This document shows positions 24,708 through 33,692 of a DNA stretch of 64,000 bases, piece after piece. The stretch covers positions 244,750 to 308,749 of the forward strand of contig JADJCV010000001.1 of assembly GCA_016703025.1 (NCBI GenBank). Reading direction: 5' to 3'. Numbering within the stretch: the stretch's first letter is position 1; every line of letters begins with the position of its first letter. The notes beneath the pieces were generated by a model. That model was given only the letters and a program-made list of their open reading frames with translations. It was not told the DNA's origin and made no database searches. The translations under genes and the position numbers were made by a program. The stretch is from Candidatus Avedoeria danica (GTDB lineage Bacteria > Chloroflexota > Anaerolineae > Epilineales > Epilineaceae).

Positions 24708-25016
24708 TTACGACTTCGCCCGCGGCCGCGTGATCTTCGGCCGCCCCGGCGATGCCGCGTCCACGATCACGGCGTGTGCCGCACCGACGTCCTCGAGGAC
24801 AGCGGCGAGCGCGATGTCCCGCGGCCAGCCGTCACTGGCCAGCGTCCACGCTGCGTCGAGCGTCTCGGCCGTCCAGGCGTCGTCGCCGGCGTTCAGCTTG
24901 GCCAGCGCGGCGTAGGCGGTGCGGAAGGCGGTCAGGCGGTCGGGCGTGGCCGCGGCGGGCAGTGCGCGCTCGACGGCGCGGACGGCCAGCTTGAGGCGGG
25001 TCTCGGGCAGAGCCAT
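24708..25016 (-). CDS. Small helical protein at the head of the regulator operon (unknown)
   Basis: 102 aa from an ATG with AAGGAG 9 nt upstream. The sequence (L-P-E-T-R-L-K-L-A-V-R-A-V-E-R-A-L-P ... L-T-A-F-R-T-A-Y-A-A-L-A-K-L) is Ala-rich and helical with a basic tail (R-P-K-I-T-R-P-R-A-K-S). No known family is recognised. It is 25 nt before the BTAD regulator and probably co-transcribed with it and the 190-aa protein, so a role in PHA regulation or granules is suggested by context only. Confidence 0.65.
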   Translation of the reverse strand: MALPETRLKLAVRAVERALPAAATPDRLTAFRTAYAALAKLNAGDDAWTAETLDAAWTLASDGWPRDIALAAVLEDVGAAHAVIVDAASPGRPKITRPRAKS

Positions 25017-25444
25017 GTCGATCTCTCCTTGGGCTGTGATCGGCGGGTTGCGATGGAGGGTTGCGATCGGCGACGTCCACTGGGCGATCCAAGCGAAGCG
25101 GCCGACCGGTCGACGCGGTCCATCCGGTCGACACGCCCGTCAGCGTACCCCGTTCGCAACCTCGCGGCGCGTCCGTTTCCCGCCGCGCGCCCGCCGCGCA
25201 GCCGACGCTCGTTGGCGTCGAACTGCGCCCGCCGACCGCATCCAGGACGCAACCAAGCCGCAACCACGCCCCACGCAGGCCTGACAGAGACGACTGGCGC
25301 GGCTTGCAACGAGCGTTATAATCCCGCCGGTTCCCGCCGGGCCGGAGCGTGGTGGCCATTGGCCGCCGGCCGATCCGGAACAGCGATGTCCGGTCGCCCA
25401 TGCGCGCAGCATCGCTTCGAATCCCCTCCAGGAGGCTTGACTTG
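25017..25444. promoter_or_regulatory. Divergent intergenic region between the PHA regulator operon and the LysM gene
   Basis: 428 nt without a gene. It holds a direct repeat of GGGTTGCGAT (25045-25054 and 25058-25067) near the PHA side and TATAAT at 25317-25322 on the plus strand, which would give a leader of about 115 nt for the LysM gene. No clear -35 accompanies TATAAT. Confidence 0.5.
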
Positions 25445-26812
25445 ATGCGAAAGCGTCTACTCATCGCAGTGGTTGCCGCAGGCGCCATGATGTCGTTCAG
25501 CGGGCGTGCGAACGCCGCTCCGTTGACCGACACGACGTATACCGTCAAGGGCGGCGACACGCTCTCGGGCATCGGCTCGCGCTGCGGTGTCGATTGGAAG
25601 AAGATCCAGACGGCCAACCGCTTGGCCAACCCGAACCGAATCGCCCCGGGCACGACGTTGAAGATCCCGGGCTCCGCGGCGTGCACCAGCCCGAAGCCGG
25701 CCGCTCCGCGCCAGGCGCCGGCCCAGCCGCAGCCGTCCGACCCGAACGCACCCGCCGCGCCCGTCGCCGCCGCCCCGGTCGCCGCGGCGCCGGCCGGCTT
25801 CGGCTACGGCATCCAGATCCATGCGCCCGATGGCGACCAGCGCGCCGTCGACGCCGTCTCGGACATCGGCTTCAACTGGGTGAAGCAGCAAGTCGAGTGG
25901 TTCCGCTACGAGGGCTCGCCCGGCCAGGCGAACTTCGCCGGCCTGGACAACCTCGTGAACCAGGCGAACGCGAAGGGCATCAACGTGATGTTCAGCGTCG
26001 TCAAGGCGCCGGATTGGGCGCGGGCGGGCAACTCGGATCGCAGCGTCGCCGGCCCGCCGGCGGACCCGAACACGATGGCCAGCTTCCTCGGCCGCATGGC
26101 GGAGCACTTCCGCGGTCGCGTGAAGGCCTACGAGGTCTGGAACGAGCAGAACCTGCACTACGAGTGGGGCAACGAGCCGCTCTCGGCCGGCCGCTACGTC
26201 CAGATCCTGTGCGCCAGCTACCGCGCGATCAAGGCGTCCGACCCCGGCGCCGTCGTCGTCAGCGGCGCGCTCACGCCGACCGGTGTGAACAACAACTTGG
26301 CGATGGACGACGTGAACTACCTCAGCCAGATGTACGGCGCCGGCCTGCGCGGCTGCGCGAACGCGATCGGCGCGCACCCTTCCGGCTACAACAAGCCGGC
26401 CACGGCCGGTGTCGGCTGGTCGGCGCCCGGCAAGACGGACTTCAGCGGCCACCGCTCGTTCTACTTCCAGGGCACGATGCAGGCCTATCGCAACGTCATG
26501 GCCCGCAACGGCGACGGCGGCAAGAAGATCTGGGCCACCGAGTTCGGTTGGGCGTCCGTCGAGAACATGGGGGCCGGCCCAGCGCCCGGCTACGGCTACG
26601 CCGCCCAGAACAACGAGGGCGAGCAGGCGCAGTACCTCGTCGACGCGTTCAACATGGCGCGCAGCTGGGGCTACGTCGGTCCGATGTTCGTCTGGAACCT
26701 GAACTTCGCGCCCGTCGCCGGCAATGCCGACGAGAAGGCCGCCTTCAGCATCGTCCGCAACGACTGGGCGCCGCGCCCGGCGTATCACCGGCTGAAGGGC
26801 ATGTCCAAGTAA
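25445..26812 (+). CDS. Secreted LysM-anchored glycoside hydrolase (clan GH-A-like)
   Basis: 455 aa from the ATG at 25445 with AGGAGG 9 nt upstream. Signal peptide (residues 1 to about 24, ending A-N-A-A), one LysM module (about 30-77, Y-T-V-K-G-G-D-T-L-S-G-I), a Pro/Ala linker (about 80-115), then a TIM-barrel-type glycosidase. The likely acid/base is Glu234 in V-W-N-E-Q-N and the nucleophile Glu366 in W-A-T-E-F-G-W. LysM would hold the enzyme on peptidoglycan or chitin-like glycans in the wall. Substrate unknown; the pattern is close to GH39/GH5-type xylosidase or endoglucanase folds. Transcription probably ends at the hairpin 26892-26932. Confidence 0.88.
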   Translation: MRKRLLIAVVAAGAMMSFSGRANAAPLTDTTYTVKGGDTLSGIGSRCGVDWKKIQTANRLANPNRIAPGTTLKIPGSAACTSPKPAAPRQAPAQPQPSDPNAPAAPVAAAPVAAAPAGFGYGIQIHAPDGDQRAVDAVSDIGFNWVKQQVEWFRYEGSPGQANFAGLDNLVNQANAKGINVMFSVVKAPDWARAGNSDRSVAGPPADPNTMASFLGRMAEHFRGRVKAYEVWNEQNLHYEWGNEPLSAGRYVQILCASYRAIKASDPGAVVVSGALTPTGVNNNLAMDDVNYLSQMYGAGLRGCANAIGAHPSGYNKPATAGVGWSAPGKTDFSGHRSFYFQGTMQAYRNVMARNGDGGKKIWATEFGWASVENMGAGPAPGYGYAAQNNEGEQAQYLVDAFNMARSWGYVGPMFVWNLNFAPVAGNADEKAAFSIVRNDWAPRPAYHRLKGMSK

Positions 26813-26879
26813 GCACCCGGACCTGGATCGCTCGCCGCTGCCGGCCGGTTCTCAGCCTGCAACGCGACGACCGCCGATC

Positions 26880-28490
26880 ATGATCGATCCGCAACGCCCC
26901 GGCCATGCGCACCCCGCACGGCCGGGGCGTTGTCTTTCGCCTGCGCCAGGCGCTGCGGCAGCGCGACCGCTGCCGCGCGTCGCGCTGCCGCGGCCGCTGC
27001 GATCCGCCGTCGCCGCGTCCGCGCTCGCCTTCGCGGCGATCGCGTGCCGCCAAGCCACCGACGTGCCCCCGCCGCCCAACGCCTCACCCCCCGCCCTCGC
27101 CCCGCTCCCCCCCGGCGTCGCCGAAGCCCTCGCGGCCGCGACGGCGATCCCGATCGTGCCGCCCGCATCGGCCGCCGTACCGTTCGTTCTGCGCCCAGCC
27201 GCCGCGCCGCCGTCCGGGGAGCCGGCGCTCGGCGCCGGCCCATGGTCGCCCGACGGCACGCACCTCGTCGCCTACACGCAGGAGTCGGGTGCGGCCGGAG
27301 AGGCAGCCATCGGGCGCGTCTGGATCGTCGATGCGGGCGCGGCCGTGTCGGCCGTTGATCCCGCGGTCGCCGGCGTCTCGCCCGCCCCACGCTGGACGGC
27401 CGACAGCGGCGACGTTGTGGGCGCTGTGGCGGAGCGGGCCCTGGCGACATGGCAGGCGGACGGCTCGCTGCTGCTGGCCCGTGACGCCGACCCGGTCATC
27501 GATGCTGCAGGCGATGTCGTTCCATCGGCGCCGCCGCCGCGCAACGGCGACCTGCCGGCGGATGCGCTGGCCGGCATCCCGGCCGATGCCTGGGCGTGGC
27601 GGAGTGATGGCGGGCCGGCCGCAGCGGTCACCGCCAGTGGCAGCGTTTGGCTCTTCGATCCCGCGGCGGACGGACCGGCCCGCGAGATCAGCCGGCTCGT
27701 GTTCGAGGCCGGCGATGCGGGCGCGGACGATGCGGGCGACGATGAAGGGGCTGCCGGTGCCGGTGCCGGTGCTGACGCCGCCGCCGCTGCCGCCGCCGCC
27801 GCCGTCCGCCCGATCTGGCTCGCCGACGGCCGCCTGTTCGTGCCGCGGCCGGCACGCTTCGGCGCCGGCGCCGGAGCGAACGTGGTCGACTACCCGCTGA
27901 TCGACCCGCTCACGCTCGCCATCGTGCCTGTGACGACATGGGCGGGGTTGGCGGCCAACCCGGCGATGCCGCCCGACGGCCGGGCGCTCGTCGCGCCCGA
28001 CGGCCGGACGGTGCTCGTCCCGCTCGTCGTCGACGAGCCAGGCGGCCCGGCGCTCGCCGGCACCCGGGTGGCGCGCATCGATGGTGCGCCACCGAAGGAC
28101 ATCCAGCCGATCGGATCGCCGCTGTGGGCGCCCGACAGCAGCGCGTTCGCCTACCCCGAGGCGGGTGCGCTGTTCGTGTACGACGTCGCATCCGGTCAGA
28201 CGCGCCGGCTCTTCGACACCGGCACCCGGCAGGCATGGTGGTCGCCCGACAGCCGGCAGCTGGCCGTCGCCACCGCGGACGGCGGACTCGTCCTCGTCGA
28301 ACGCGATGGCGCGCTCGCGCCGACCCGCGTCCTGAACGACCTCGACGGGGCGCTGCCGCCGAGTTGGGCGGCCGCCGGACGTCGCTTGGCTGCGGCGGCG
28401 CGCGACGTTGACGGGCAGCCGCAGCTCGTCATCATCGATCTCCCGAGCGCGCGCTCAATCGATCGCCCAATCGATCTCCCCGCCCCTTGA
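26880..28490 (+). CDS. Putative lipoprotein with a WD40/TolB-like propeller
   Basis: 536 aa if read from the ATG at 26880, but that start lies before a 13-bp terminator-like hairpin (26892-26932) and has no Shine-Dalgarno. Downstream, from about codon 40, comes R-S-A-V-A-A-S-A-L-A-F-A-A-I-A-C, a good lipoprotein-type signal with Cys56; a non-standard start such as CTG may therefore be used. The body has W-S-P-D-G-T-H-L-V-A-Y, W-A-P-D-S-S-A-F-A-Y and W-W-S-P-D-S-R-Q-L-A-V, propeller repeats of TolB type. A D/G/A-rich low-complexity insert lies near residues 277-304. Function unknown; the next gene has similar organisation. Confidence 0.65.
   Translation: MIDPQRPGHAHPARPGRCLSPAPGAAAARPLPRVALPRPLRSAVAASALAFAAIACRQATDVPPPPNASPPALAPLPPGVAEALAAATAIPIVPPASAAVPFVLRPAAAPPSGEPALGAGPWSPDGTHLVAYTQESGAAGEAAIGRVWIVDAGAAVSAVDPAVAGVSPAPRWTADSGDVVGAVAERALATWQADGSLLLARDADPVIDAAGDVVPSAPPPRNGDLPADALAGIPADAWAWRSDGGPAAAVTASGSVWLFDPAADGPAREISRLVFEAGDAGADDAGDDEGAAGAGAGADAAAAAAAAAVRPIWLADGRLFVPRPARFGAGAGANVVDYPLIDPLTLAIVPVTTWAGLAANPAMPPDGRALVAPDGRTVLVPLVVDEPGGPALAGTRVARIDGAPPKDIQPIGSPLWAPDSSAFAYPEAGALFVYDVASGQTRRLFDTGTRQAWWSPDSRQLAVATADGGLVLVERDGALAPTRVLNDLDGALPPSWAAAGRRLAAAARDVDGQPQLVIIDLPSARSIDRPIDLPAP
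26892..26932 (+). terminator. Intrinsic terminator-like hairpin after the LysM-glycosidase gene
   Basis: CAACGCCCCGGCC (26892-26904) pairs perfectly with GGCCGGGGCGTTG (26920-26932), loop 15 nt, followed by TCTTTCG. It lies 80 nt after the glycosidase stop and inside the first 18 codons of the next open frame. Confidence 0.7.
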
Positions 28491-28531
28491 GTCGGGTCGG
28501 CCGGGCCAGGCGGTCACGCCTAGCGGTCATG

Positions 28532-28537
28532 TATACT
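28532..28537 (+). promoter_or_regulatory. -10 element TATACT with leaderless GTG start
   Basis: TATACT stands 8 nt upstream of the GTG at 28546 and there is no Shine-Dalgarno. No convincing -35 is seen. Confidence 0.55.
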
Positions 28538-28545
28538 GCCCCGCC

Positions 28546-30168
28546 GTGAACACGCCCGACGAACCATCGCACCGACGCCGCCAGCCCTTCGGCTGGCTTG
28601 GGCCCGTCCTGGCCGCAGGGATCATCGCCGGCATGACCGCCGGCTGCGACGGGCGATCCGGCGGCACCACCGACCGCGACGCGACATCGGACGAAGCGCC
28701 GGCGCTGGAGCAGCCCGCCGACGATTCGCGAGCCGACGTGATGCCCGGCGTGCGACTCGTGTTGGCGATCGAGCCACAGATCGGCGACGCGCCGTTGACG
28801 GTCGAGTTGCGCGCGACGCTCGAGGGCGACCTCGACGAACCGGACCGCTTCCGCTGTGCGACGGCCGCGTTCGCGCTCGGCGACGACAACGTCCAGTTGA
28901 TCCCGCCGCCCGACGACTGTGCCGACGAAGTGCTGCGGACCTACGCCACGACGCACACCTACGCGGCTGCCGGCAGTTACCGCGCTTCCGTCCGCCTCAT
29001 CGCCCGGCCCGTCGCGCCGAGCAAGCCGGTCCAGATCCTCGTCCGCGGCCCGACGCCGACGGCCGCGCCGCTGGCGGCGAATCCCGGCCCGACAATCGTC
29101 ATCGCCACGCGCGTGCGCGAGCGGCCGAACGAGCCGACCGAGCGACCCGATGGGGCAGAGCCGACCGAACTGGCCGCCGCAACCGAACTGGCCGCCGCAC
29201 CGGAGCGCACCGCCACCCCACGCGCCGACCGCCCGACGCGCACGCTCCCGGCGCCTGAGCCCGTGCCGTCCGAGATCAGCGCACCGGGAATGCTCGCCGT
29301 TTTGCCCGCCGATCTGTACTATCTGCACGGTGATCCGCCGCGGCTGTGGCGCCTGCCGGCATCGGGCGACGAGCCCGAAGTCCTCGACGGTCCGGACGAC
29401 GTCACCGATCAGTACGCCGTCTCGTCGATCGGGTTCATCGCCCGCCAACGTCACGGCACGATCACGGTCCAATCGCCGACCGGTGGCGAGCGGACGTTGT
29501 TCGAGCCGGACGGCCCCGTGTGGGGCCCGGTATGGTCGCGGGACGGCCACCAGTTGGCGTACAACGTCGGCGGCCATCTCCGGCTCTTCGACGTCGTGAC
29601 GTACAGCGAGCGCGATCTCGGCTCGGTCGGCGGCGCGTCGCCGATGTCCTTCTCACGCGACGGGAAGTGGCTGCTCGTCGGCCTGGACAACGGAGAGATT
29701 GGCCTCGTGGATATGGCGACGGGTGCGGGCAAGGACATTTCGCTCGACGAAGACGGTGGGTATCCGGCCGGCTGGCTCCCTGACCGCAACGTCCTCTGGT
29801 CGACGGGTATGGGATTGCGTTTCGTAACGGTGGACGACCCGCTGACGATCACGCCGGTGATCGAGCCGGACGTTCAAACGTCGACGGCGCTCGTCCGGTC
29901 CGATGAACAAGTGCTTGTCCTGGTCGGGCGAGCCCTTGGCTCGGTCCTCACCCGGATCGACCTGACATCGCCGTCGATCCGCGCCGAGATCGTCGGGGCG
30001 CACATCGCCGTGCCGGCGGACGCCGACCTCGCCTGGGCGCCGGACGGTCGAACGATCGCCGTCGCCGGAGAGAAAGGTCTGGCGCTCGTCGACCCGGCGA
30101 CGGGTGCGCGTGTGCCGCTGATCGACGGGCCGACGCGCGACCCGGTCTGGGTTCTCGGCGGTCGGTAG
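28546..30168 (+). CDS. Lipoprotein with PKD-like and WD40/TolB-like domains
   Basis: 540 aa from a GTG at 28546, selected because the signal peptide then runs directly to the lipobox M-T-A-G-C (Cys34) and a -10 hexamer stands 8 nt upstream. Residues about 70-165 resemble a PKD module (G-D-A-P-L-T-V-E-L-R-A-T, H-T-Y-A-A-A-G-S-Y). After a Pro/Glu-rich linker containing a duplicated T-E-L-A-A-A, a propeller follows (W-S-R-D-G-H-Q-L-A-Y, F-S-R-D-G-K-W-L-L-V, W-A-P-D-G-R-T-I-A-V). Probably anchored on the outer face of the cytoplasmic membrane; ligand unknown. It follows the other propeller gene by 55 nt. Confidence 0.8.
   Translation: MNTPDEPSHRRRQPFGWLGPVLAAGIIAGMTAGCDGRSGGTTDRDATSDEAPALEQPADDSRADVMPGVRLVLAIEPQIGDAPLTVELRATLEGDLDEPDRFRCATAAFALGDDNVQLIPPPDDCADEVLRTYATTHTYAAAGSYRASVRLIARPVAPSKPVQILVRGPTPTAAPLAANPGPTIVIATRVRERPNEPTERPDGAEPTELAAATELAAAPERTATPRADRPTRTLPAPEPVPSEISAPGMLAVLPADLYYLHGDPPRLWRLPASGDEPEVLDGPDDVTDQYAVSSIGFIARQRHGTITVQSPTGGERTLFEPDGPVWGPVWSRDGHQLAYNVGGHLRLFDVVTYSERDLGSVGGASPMSFSRDGKWLLVGLDNGEIGLVDMATGAGKDISLDEDGGYPAGWLPDRNVLWSTGMGLRFVTVDDPLTITPVIEPDVQTSTALVRSDEQVLVLVGRALGSVLTRIDLTSPSIRAEIVGAHIAVPADADLAWAPDGRTIAVAGEKGLALVDPATGARVPLIDGPTRDPVWVLGGR
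29164..29199 (+). repeat. 18-nt in-frame tandem duplication in the lipoprotein linker
   Basis: ACCGAACTGGCCGCCGCA occurs twice back to back, giving T-E-L-A-A-A twice. Confidence 0.85.
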
Positions 30169-30239
30169 GGCGGAGCTGGTTTCGAGCGGCAGCGCGGGAT
30201 CGATGACGCGGGATCGATATCGAGCAGGAGGACGAACAC

Positions 30240-31358
30240 ATGCGCACCCGGATCGCCATCAACGGCTTCGGGCGGATCGGTCGACAGCTCGTGAAGGCGA
30301 TTCACGAGCGCTACTGGGATGCCCTCGAGATCACGGTGGCGGGCATCACGGACCCGCACATCACCGAGCATCGGGCGATGCTGCTCAAGCACGACAGCGT
30401 GTACGGGGTTTTCGACGCCGACATCCAAGCGGTCGTCGAGGGCCGGACGAACGCGATCCGCGTCGACGACCAGACGTTCGACGTCGTCGGCCGCAACCCG
30501 TACGGCCCGGTGCCGGAGTGGAAGCGCTGGGACGTCGATCTCGTCATCGAGGCAACCGGCTACTTCAAGACGCGCGAGCAGAACCGCCTCCACCTCCTGG
30601 CCGGCGGCAAGCGGATCCTGATCACGCAGCCGGCCAAGAAGCCGGACATCACGATCGTCCGCGGCGTGAACGAGGCGGCGTTCGACCCCGAGGCCCACAA
30701 GATCATCTCCAACGCCAGCTGCACGACGAACGCCCTCGCCCCCGTGGCCAAGGTGATCTACGAGCGCTTCGGTATCCAGCACGCCCTCGTCTCGACGATC
30801 CACGCCTACACCTCGTCGCAGGTCCTCCTGGACCACGCCGGCAAGGACCCCCGCCGCAGCCGCGGCGCCGCGCTGAACATCGTTCCGACGACGACCGGCG
30901 CCGCCAAGGCCGTCGGCGAGGTGATCCCGGCGCTGGCCGGGCGCTTCCACGGCTCGGCGCTGCGCGTACCGACTCCGACTGTCAGCCTGGCCGACTTCAC
31001 CGCCCTCGTGGACCGCCGGCCAAGCGGCATCGACGAAGTGAACGCCGCGCTCCGCGAGGCGGCGGCCGGCGAACAGCGCGACGTCATCGGCGTCGTCGAC
31101 GTGCCGCTCGTCAGCATCGACTTCACCGGCGACCCGCGCTCGAGCATCGTCGACGCCCCGGCGACGCTCATCCAGGGCGATCTCGTCAAGACCGTCCTGT
31201 GGTACGACAACGAGTGGGGCTACAGCTGCCGCGTCGCCGACATGGCGTTCTACATCACGCAGCGCGCTCGTGGCCGCTCGCACGACGACGTCCGTGCCGA
31301 CATGATCGCGCGCGCCCCGCGTGCGGCGCTGGCGATGACGACGGAGGTGGTCGCATGA
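30240..31358 (+). CDS. gap: Type I glyceraldehyde-3-phosphate dehydrogenase
   Basis: 372 aa with AGGAGG 9 nt before the ATG. The Rossmann motif I-N-G-F-G-R-I-G-R opens the protein; the active-site S-N-A-S-C-T-T-N contains Cys161 and the catalytic His188 is in T-I-H-A-Y-T. S-R-G-A-A-L-N-I-V-P-T-T-T-G-A-A-K and W-Y-D-N-E-W-G-Y are canonical. It oxidises and phosphorylates glyceraldehyde 3-phosphate with NAD(P). About 30 residues longer than usual, mostly a C-terminal extension. It begins a glycolytic operon with a second GAPDH-like gene and pgk. Just upstream a 12-nt CGCGGGATCGAT is duplicated. Confidence 0.97.
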   Translation: MRTRIAINGFGRIGRQLVKAIHERYWDALEITVAGITDPHITEHRAMLLKHDSVYGVFDADIQAVVEGRTNAIRVDDQTFDVVGRNPYGPVPEWKRWDVDLVIEATGYFKTREQNRLHLLAGGKRILITQPAKKPDITIVRGVNEAAFDPEAHKIISNASCTTNALAPVAKVIYERFGIQHALVSTIHAYTSSQVLLDHAGKDPRRSRGAALNIVPTTTGAAKAVGEVIPALAGRFHGSALRVPTPTVSLADFTALVDRRPSGIDEVNAALREAAAGEQRDVIGVVDVPLVSIDFTGDPRSSIVDAPATLIQGDLVKTVLWYDNEWGYSCRVADMAFYITQRARGRSHDDVRADMIARAPRAALAMTTEVVA

Positions 31359-32404
31359 CCCGCAAGGCACGCGTTGCGATCTACGGCTTCGGCCGCACTG
31401 GCCGCCAGGCGTTCAAGGCGATCTGGGAGCGCCACCGCGATCGCATAGAGGTAGCGGCGATCGGCCTCGCCAACCCCGACGACGCCAGCGCGGCGGCGCA
31501 CCTCCTGCAGTACGACTCGAACTACGGCCGCTTCGGCCCGCATGTCAGCGTCCACGACCACACGCTCCACGTCGACGACGTGCGCGTGCCGTTCGTCAGC
31601 GCCGAGCGGCTGGCCGACCTGCCGTGGCGGGCGCACGGGATCGACATCGTCATCGAGGCGACGGGTCAGTACGAGGCCGGCGCCGAGGCCCGCGGCCACG
31701 TCGAGGCCGGCGCGGCGCACGTCGTGATCACCGCCCCGAGCGATGACGCCGACTGCACCCTCATCTACGGCGTCAACGAAGACCACTTCGACCCGGCCGC
31801 CCATGCCACGGTCTCGTCGGGCTCCGACACGACGAACGCGCTCGCGCCGGTCCTCATGGTCCTCGACGCGTCGTTCCCCCTGAAGAACGCGATGCTGACC
31901 GCGGTCCGCGCTTACACGAACGCCCAGAAGCTCGTCGACTCGACGGACCAGGACCTCCGCCGCGCCCGCTCGGCCCCCACCAGCATTGTCCCGACGACGA
32001 CGCGCGCCCCCAAGGCCATCGCGCACGTGCTGCCGGGCATGGCCGGCAAGATCAGCGGATATGCCGTTCGCGTCCCGGTGCCGACGGTGTCGTTCCTGGA
32101 GGTGACCGCGCAGTTCGAGGCGCCGGTGAGCGTCGATGCGTTGAACGACGCCTTCCGCGCCGCCGCCCGCGGCCCGCTCGGCCGCGTCCTGGCCGTCTCC
32201 GACGCCCCGCTCGTCTCGACGGACTTCCGCGGCAACCCGAACTCGGCCATCATCGACGCGCCGTTCACGATGGCGATCGGCCCACTGGCCAAGATCAGCG
32301 CCTGGTACGACAACGAGTACGGCTACTCGAACCGCGTCGCCGACGTCGTCGCCTACATCGCGGCGCGCACGATCGGCACGCCGCGCAACGGCTCGGGCGC
32401 GTGA
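31355..32404 (+). CDS. GAPDH paralogue lacking the catalytic Cys and His
   Basis: 349 aa; the ATG overlaps the gap stop (ATGA). The fold is plainly GAPDH: A-I-Y-G-F-G-R-T-G-R-Q at the N-terminus, P-T-S-I-V-P-T-T-T-R-A-P-K, W-Y-D-N-E-Y-G-Y-S-N-R at the end. But the active-site segment reads S-S-G-S-D-T-T-N, with Asp158 in place of the nucleophilic Cys, and the helix that should carry His reads A-V-R-A-Y-T with Arg185. It therefore cannot run the thioester mechanism. The frame is otherwise intact, which argues for a retained non-catalytic role, for example as a partner in a mixed tetramer or a regulator. Translationally coupled to gap and followed directly by pgk. Confidence 0.9.
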   Translation: MTRKARVAIYGFGRTGRQAFKAIWERHRDRIEVAAIGLANPDDASAAAHLLQYDSNYGRFGPHVSVHDHTLHVDDVRVPFVSAERLADLPWRAHGIDIVIEATGQYEAGAEARGHVEAGAAHVVITAPSDDADCTLIYGVNEDHFDPAAHATVSSGSDTTNALAPVLMVLDASFPLKNAMLTAVRAYTNAQKLVDSTDQDLRRARSAPTSIVPTTTRAPKAIAHVLPGMAGKISGYAVRVPVPTVSFLEVTAQFEAPVSVDALNDAFRAAARGPLGRVLAVSDAPLVSTDFRGNPNSAIIDAPFTMAIGPLAKISAWYDNEYGYSNRVADVVAYIAARTIGTPRNGSGA

Positions 32405-33681
32405 TGGCCGCCGGGTCCCCGCAACCGGGCGCCGGTCTCCCGGCCGCGACCTCCCGGCTGCCGACCCTCGACGACCTCGACCCGGCCGGCAAGCGCGTCC
32501 TCGTCCGCGTCGACTTCAACGTGCCGCTCACCAAGGACGGCGCCGTCGCCGACGACACGCGCATCCGCGCCAGCCTGCCCACGATCCGCGAGCTGCTCGA
32601 CCGCGGCGCAGCCGTCATCCTCATGAGCCACCTCGGCCGGCCGAAGGGCCACGACCCGGCGCTCCGCATGGCCCCGGTCGGCGCCGCCCTTGCCGCTCTC
32701 CTCGGGCAGCCCGTGCGAACGATGGCCGCGGTCACCGGCCACGAGGTCGAGGAGACCGCGCGCCACCTCAGGCCCGGCGAGGTGATGCTCCTCGAGAACC
32801 TGCGCTTCGATCCGGGCGAGGAGTCGGACGATCCGCGCCTCGCCCAGGATCTGGCGGCGCTGGCGGACGCATACGTCAACGACGCCTTCGGCACTGCCCA
32901 CCGCGCCGCCGCCTCGGTCGTCGGCGTCGCCCGCGACCTGCCGGCGTACGCCGGACGGCTGATGGCCCGCGAGCTCGTGGCGCTCGGCGCCGTCACGTCC
33001 GACCCGGCGCGACCGCTCGTCATCGTCACCGGCGGGGCCAAGATCTCGGACAAGGTCGCCGTCCTCGACCACCTCGTCCCGCTGGCCGATGCGATCCTCG
33101 TCGGCGGCGGGATGGCGAACACGTTCCTGGCAGCACGCGGCGTCCCGATGGGCGACTCGCTCGTCGAGACCGCGGCGTTGGCCGACGCCGCTCGCATCGC
33201 CGCCGCGGCCGGCGACAAGCTCGTCCTGCCGGTCGACTTGATCGTCGCGGACGCCTTCAGCGCGGAGGCGAACACCCGCGTCATCGCGGTCGCCGACGCC
33301 GCGCGCGACGACGTCGATCCCGACGAGACCGGCAGCGTCCCTGCCGCCGGCGTCGACCCCGGCTGGCGGGCGCTCGACATCGGCCCGGCGACCGTCGAGC
33401 GCTTCCGGGGTGCGCTCCTCGGAGCGCGCACCGTCGTCTGGAACGGGCCGATGGGTGTCTTCGAACTCGCCCCGTTCGCCGCAGGCACGTTCGCCGTCGC
33501 CCGCATCCTGGCCGACCTGCCCGACGCGCACACCGTCGTCGGCGGCGGCGACTCGGCGGCGGCGGTGCATGCTGCGGGGCTGACGGACCGGATCGGCTGG
33601 GTGAGCACGGGCGGCGGCGCGACGCTGGAGTTCCTCGAGGGGCGGACGCTGCCGGCGGTGGCGGCGTTGCTCGGGCAGTAG
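32404..33681 (+). CDS. pgk: Phosphoglycerate kinase
   Basis: 425 aa from the ATG at 32404, overlapping the previous stop as TGATG; a GTG at 32401 is an alternative. Signatures: R-V-D-F-N-V-P-L near residue 36, R-I-R-A-S-L-P-T-I, S-H-L-G-R-P-K-G, L-L-E-N-L-R-F, Y-V-N-D-A-F-G-T-A-H-R, T-G-G-A-K-I-S-D-K and V-G-G-G-D-S-A-A-A. It transfers phosphate from 1,3-bisphosphoglycerate to ADP, directly after gap. The first about 20 residues are an extra Pro/Ala-rich tail. It completes the gap/gap-like/pgk operon. Confidence 0.97.
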   Translation: MAAGSPQPGAGLPAATSRLPTLDDLDPAGKRVLVRVDFNVPLTKDGAVADDTRIRASLPTIRELLDRGAAVILMSHLGRPKGHDPALRMAPVGAALAALLGQPVRTMAAVTGHEVEETARHLRPGEVMLLENLRFDPGEESDDPRLAQDLAALADAYVNDAFGTAHRAAASVVGVARDLPAYAGRLMARELVALGAVTSDPARPLVIVTGGAKISDKVAVLDHLVPLADAILVGGGMANTFLAARGVPMGDSLVETAALADAARIAAAAGDKLVLPVDLIVADAFSAEANTRVIAVADAARDDVDPDETGSVPAAGVDPGWRALDIGPATVERFRGALLGARTVVWNGPMGVFELAPFAAGTFAVARILADLPDAHTVVGGGDSAAAVHAAGLTDRIGWVSTGGGATLEFLEGRTLPAVAALLGQ

Positions 33682-33692
33682 GTCCGAGGACG

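Noticed and set aside
28081..28140. Riboswitch or tRNA-like structures in intergenic regions
   Set aside because: No conserved core or cloverleaf was found; the gaps are mostly short and hairpins are simple terminators.
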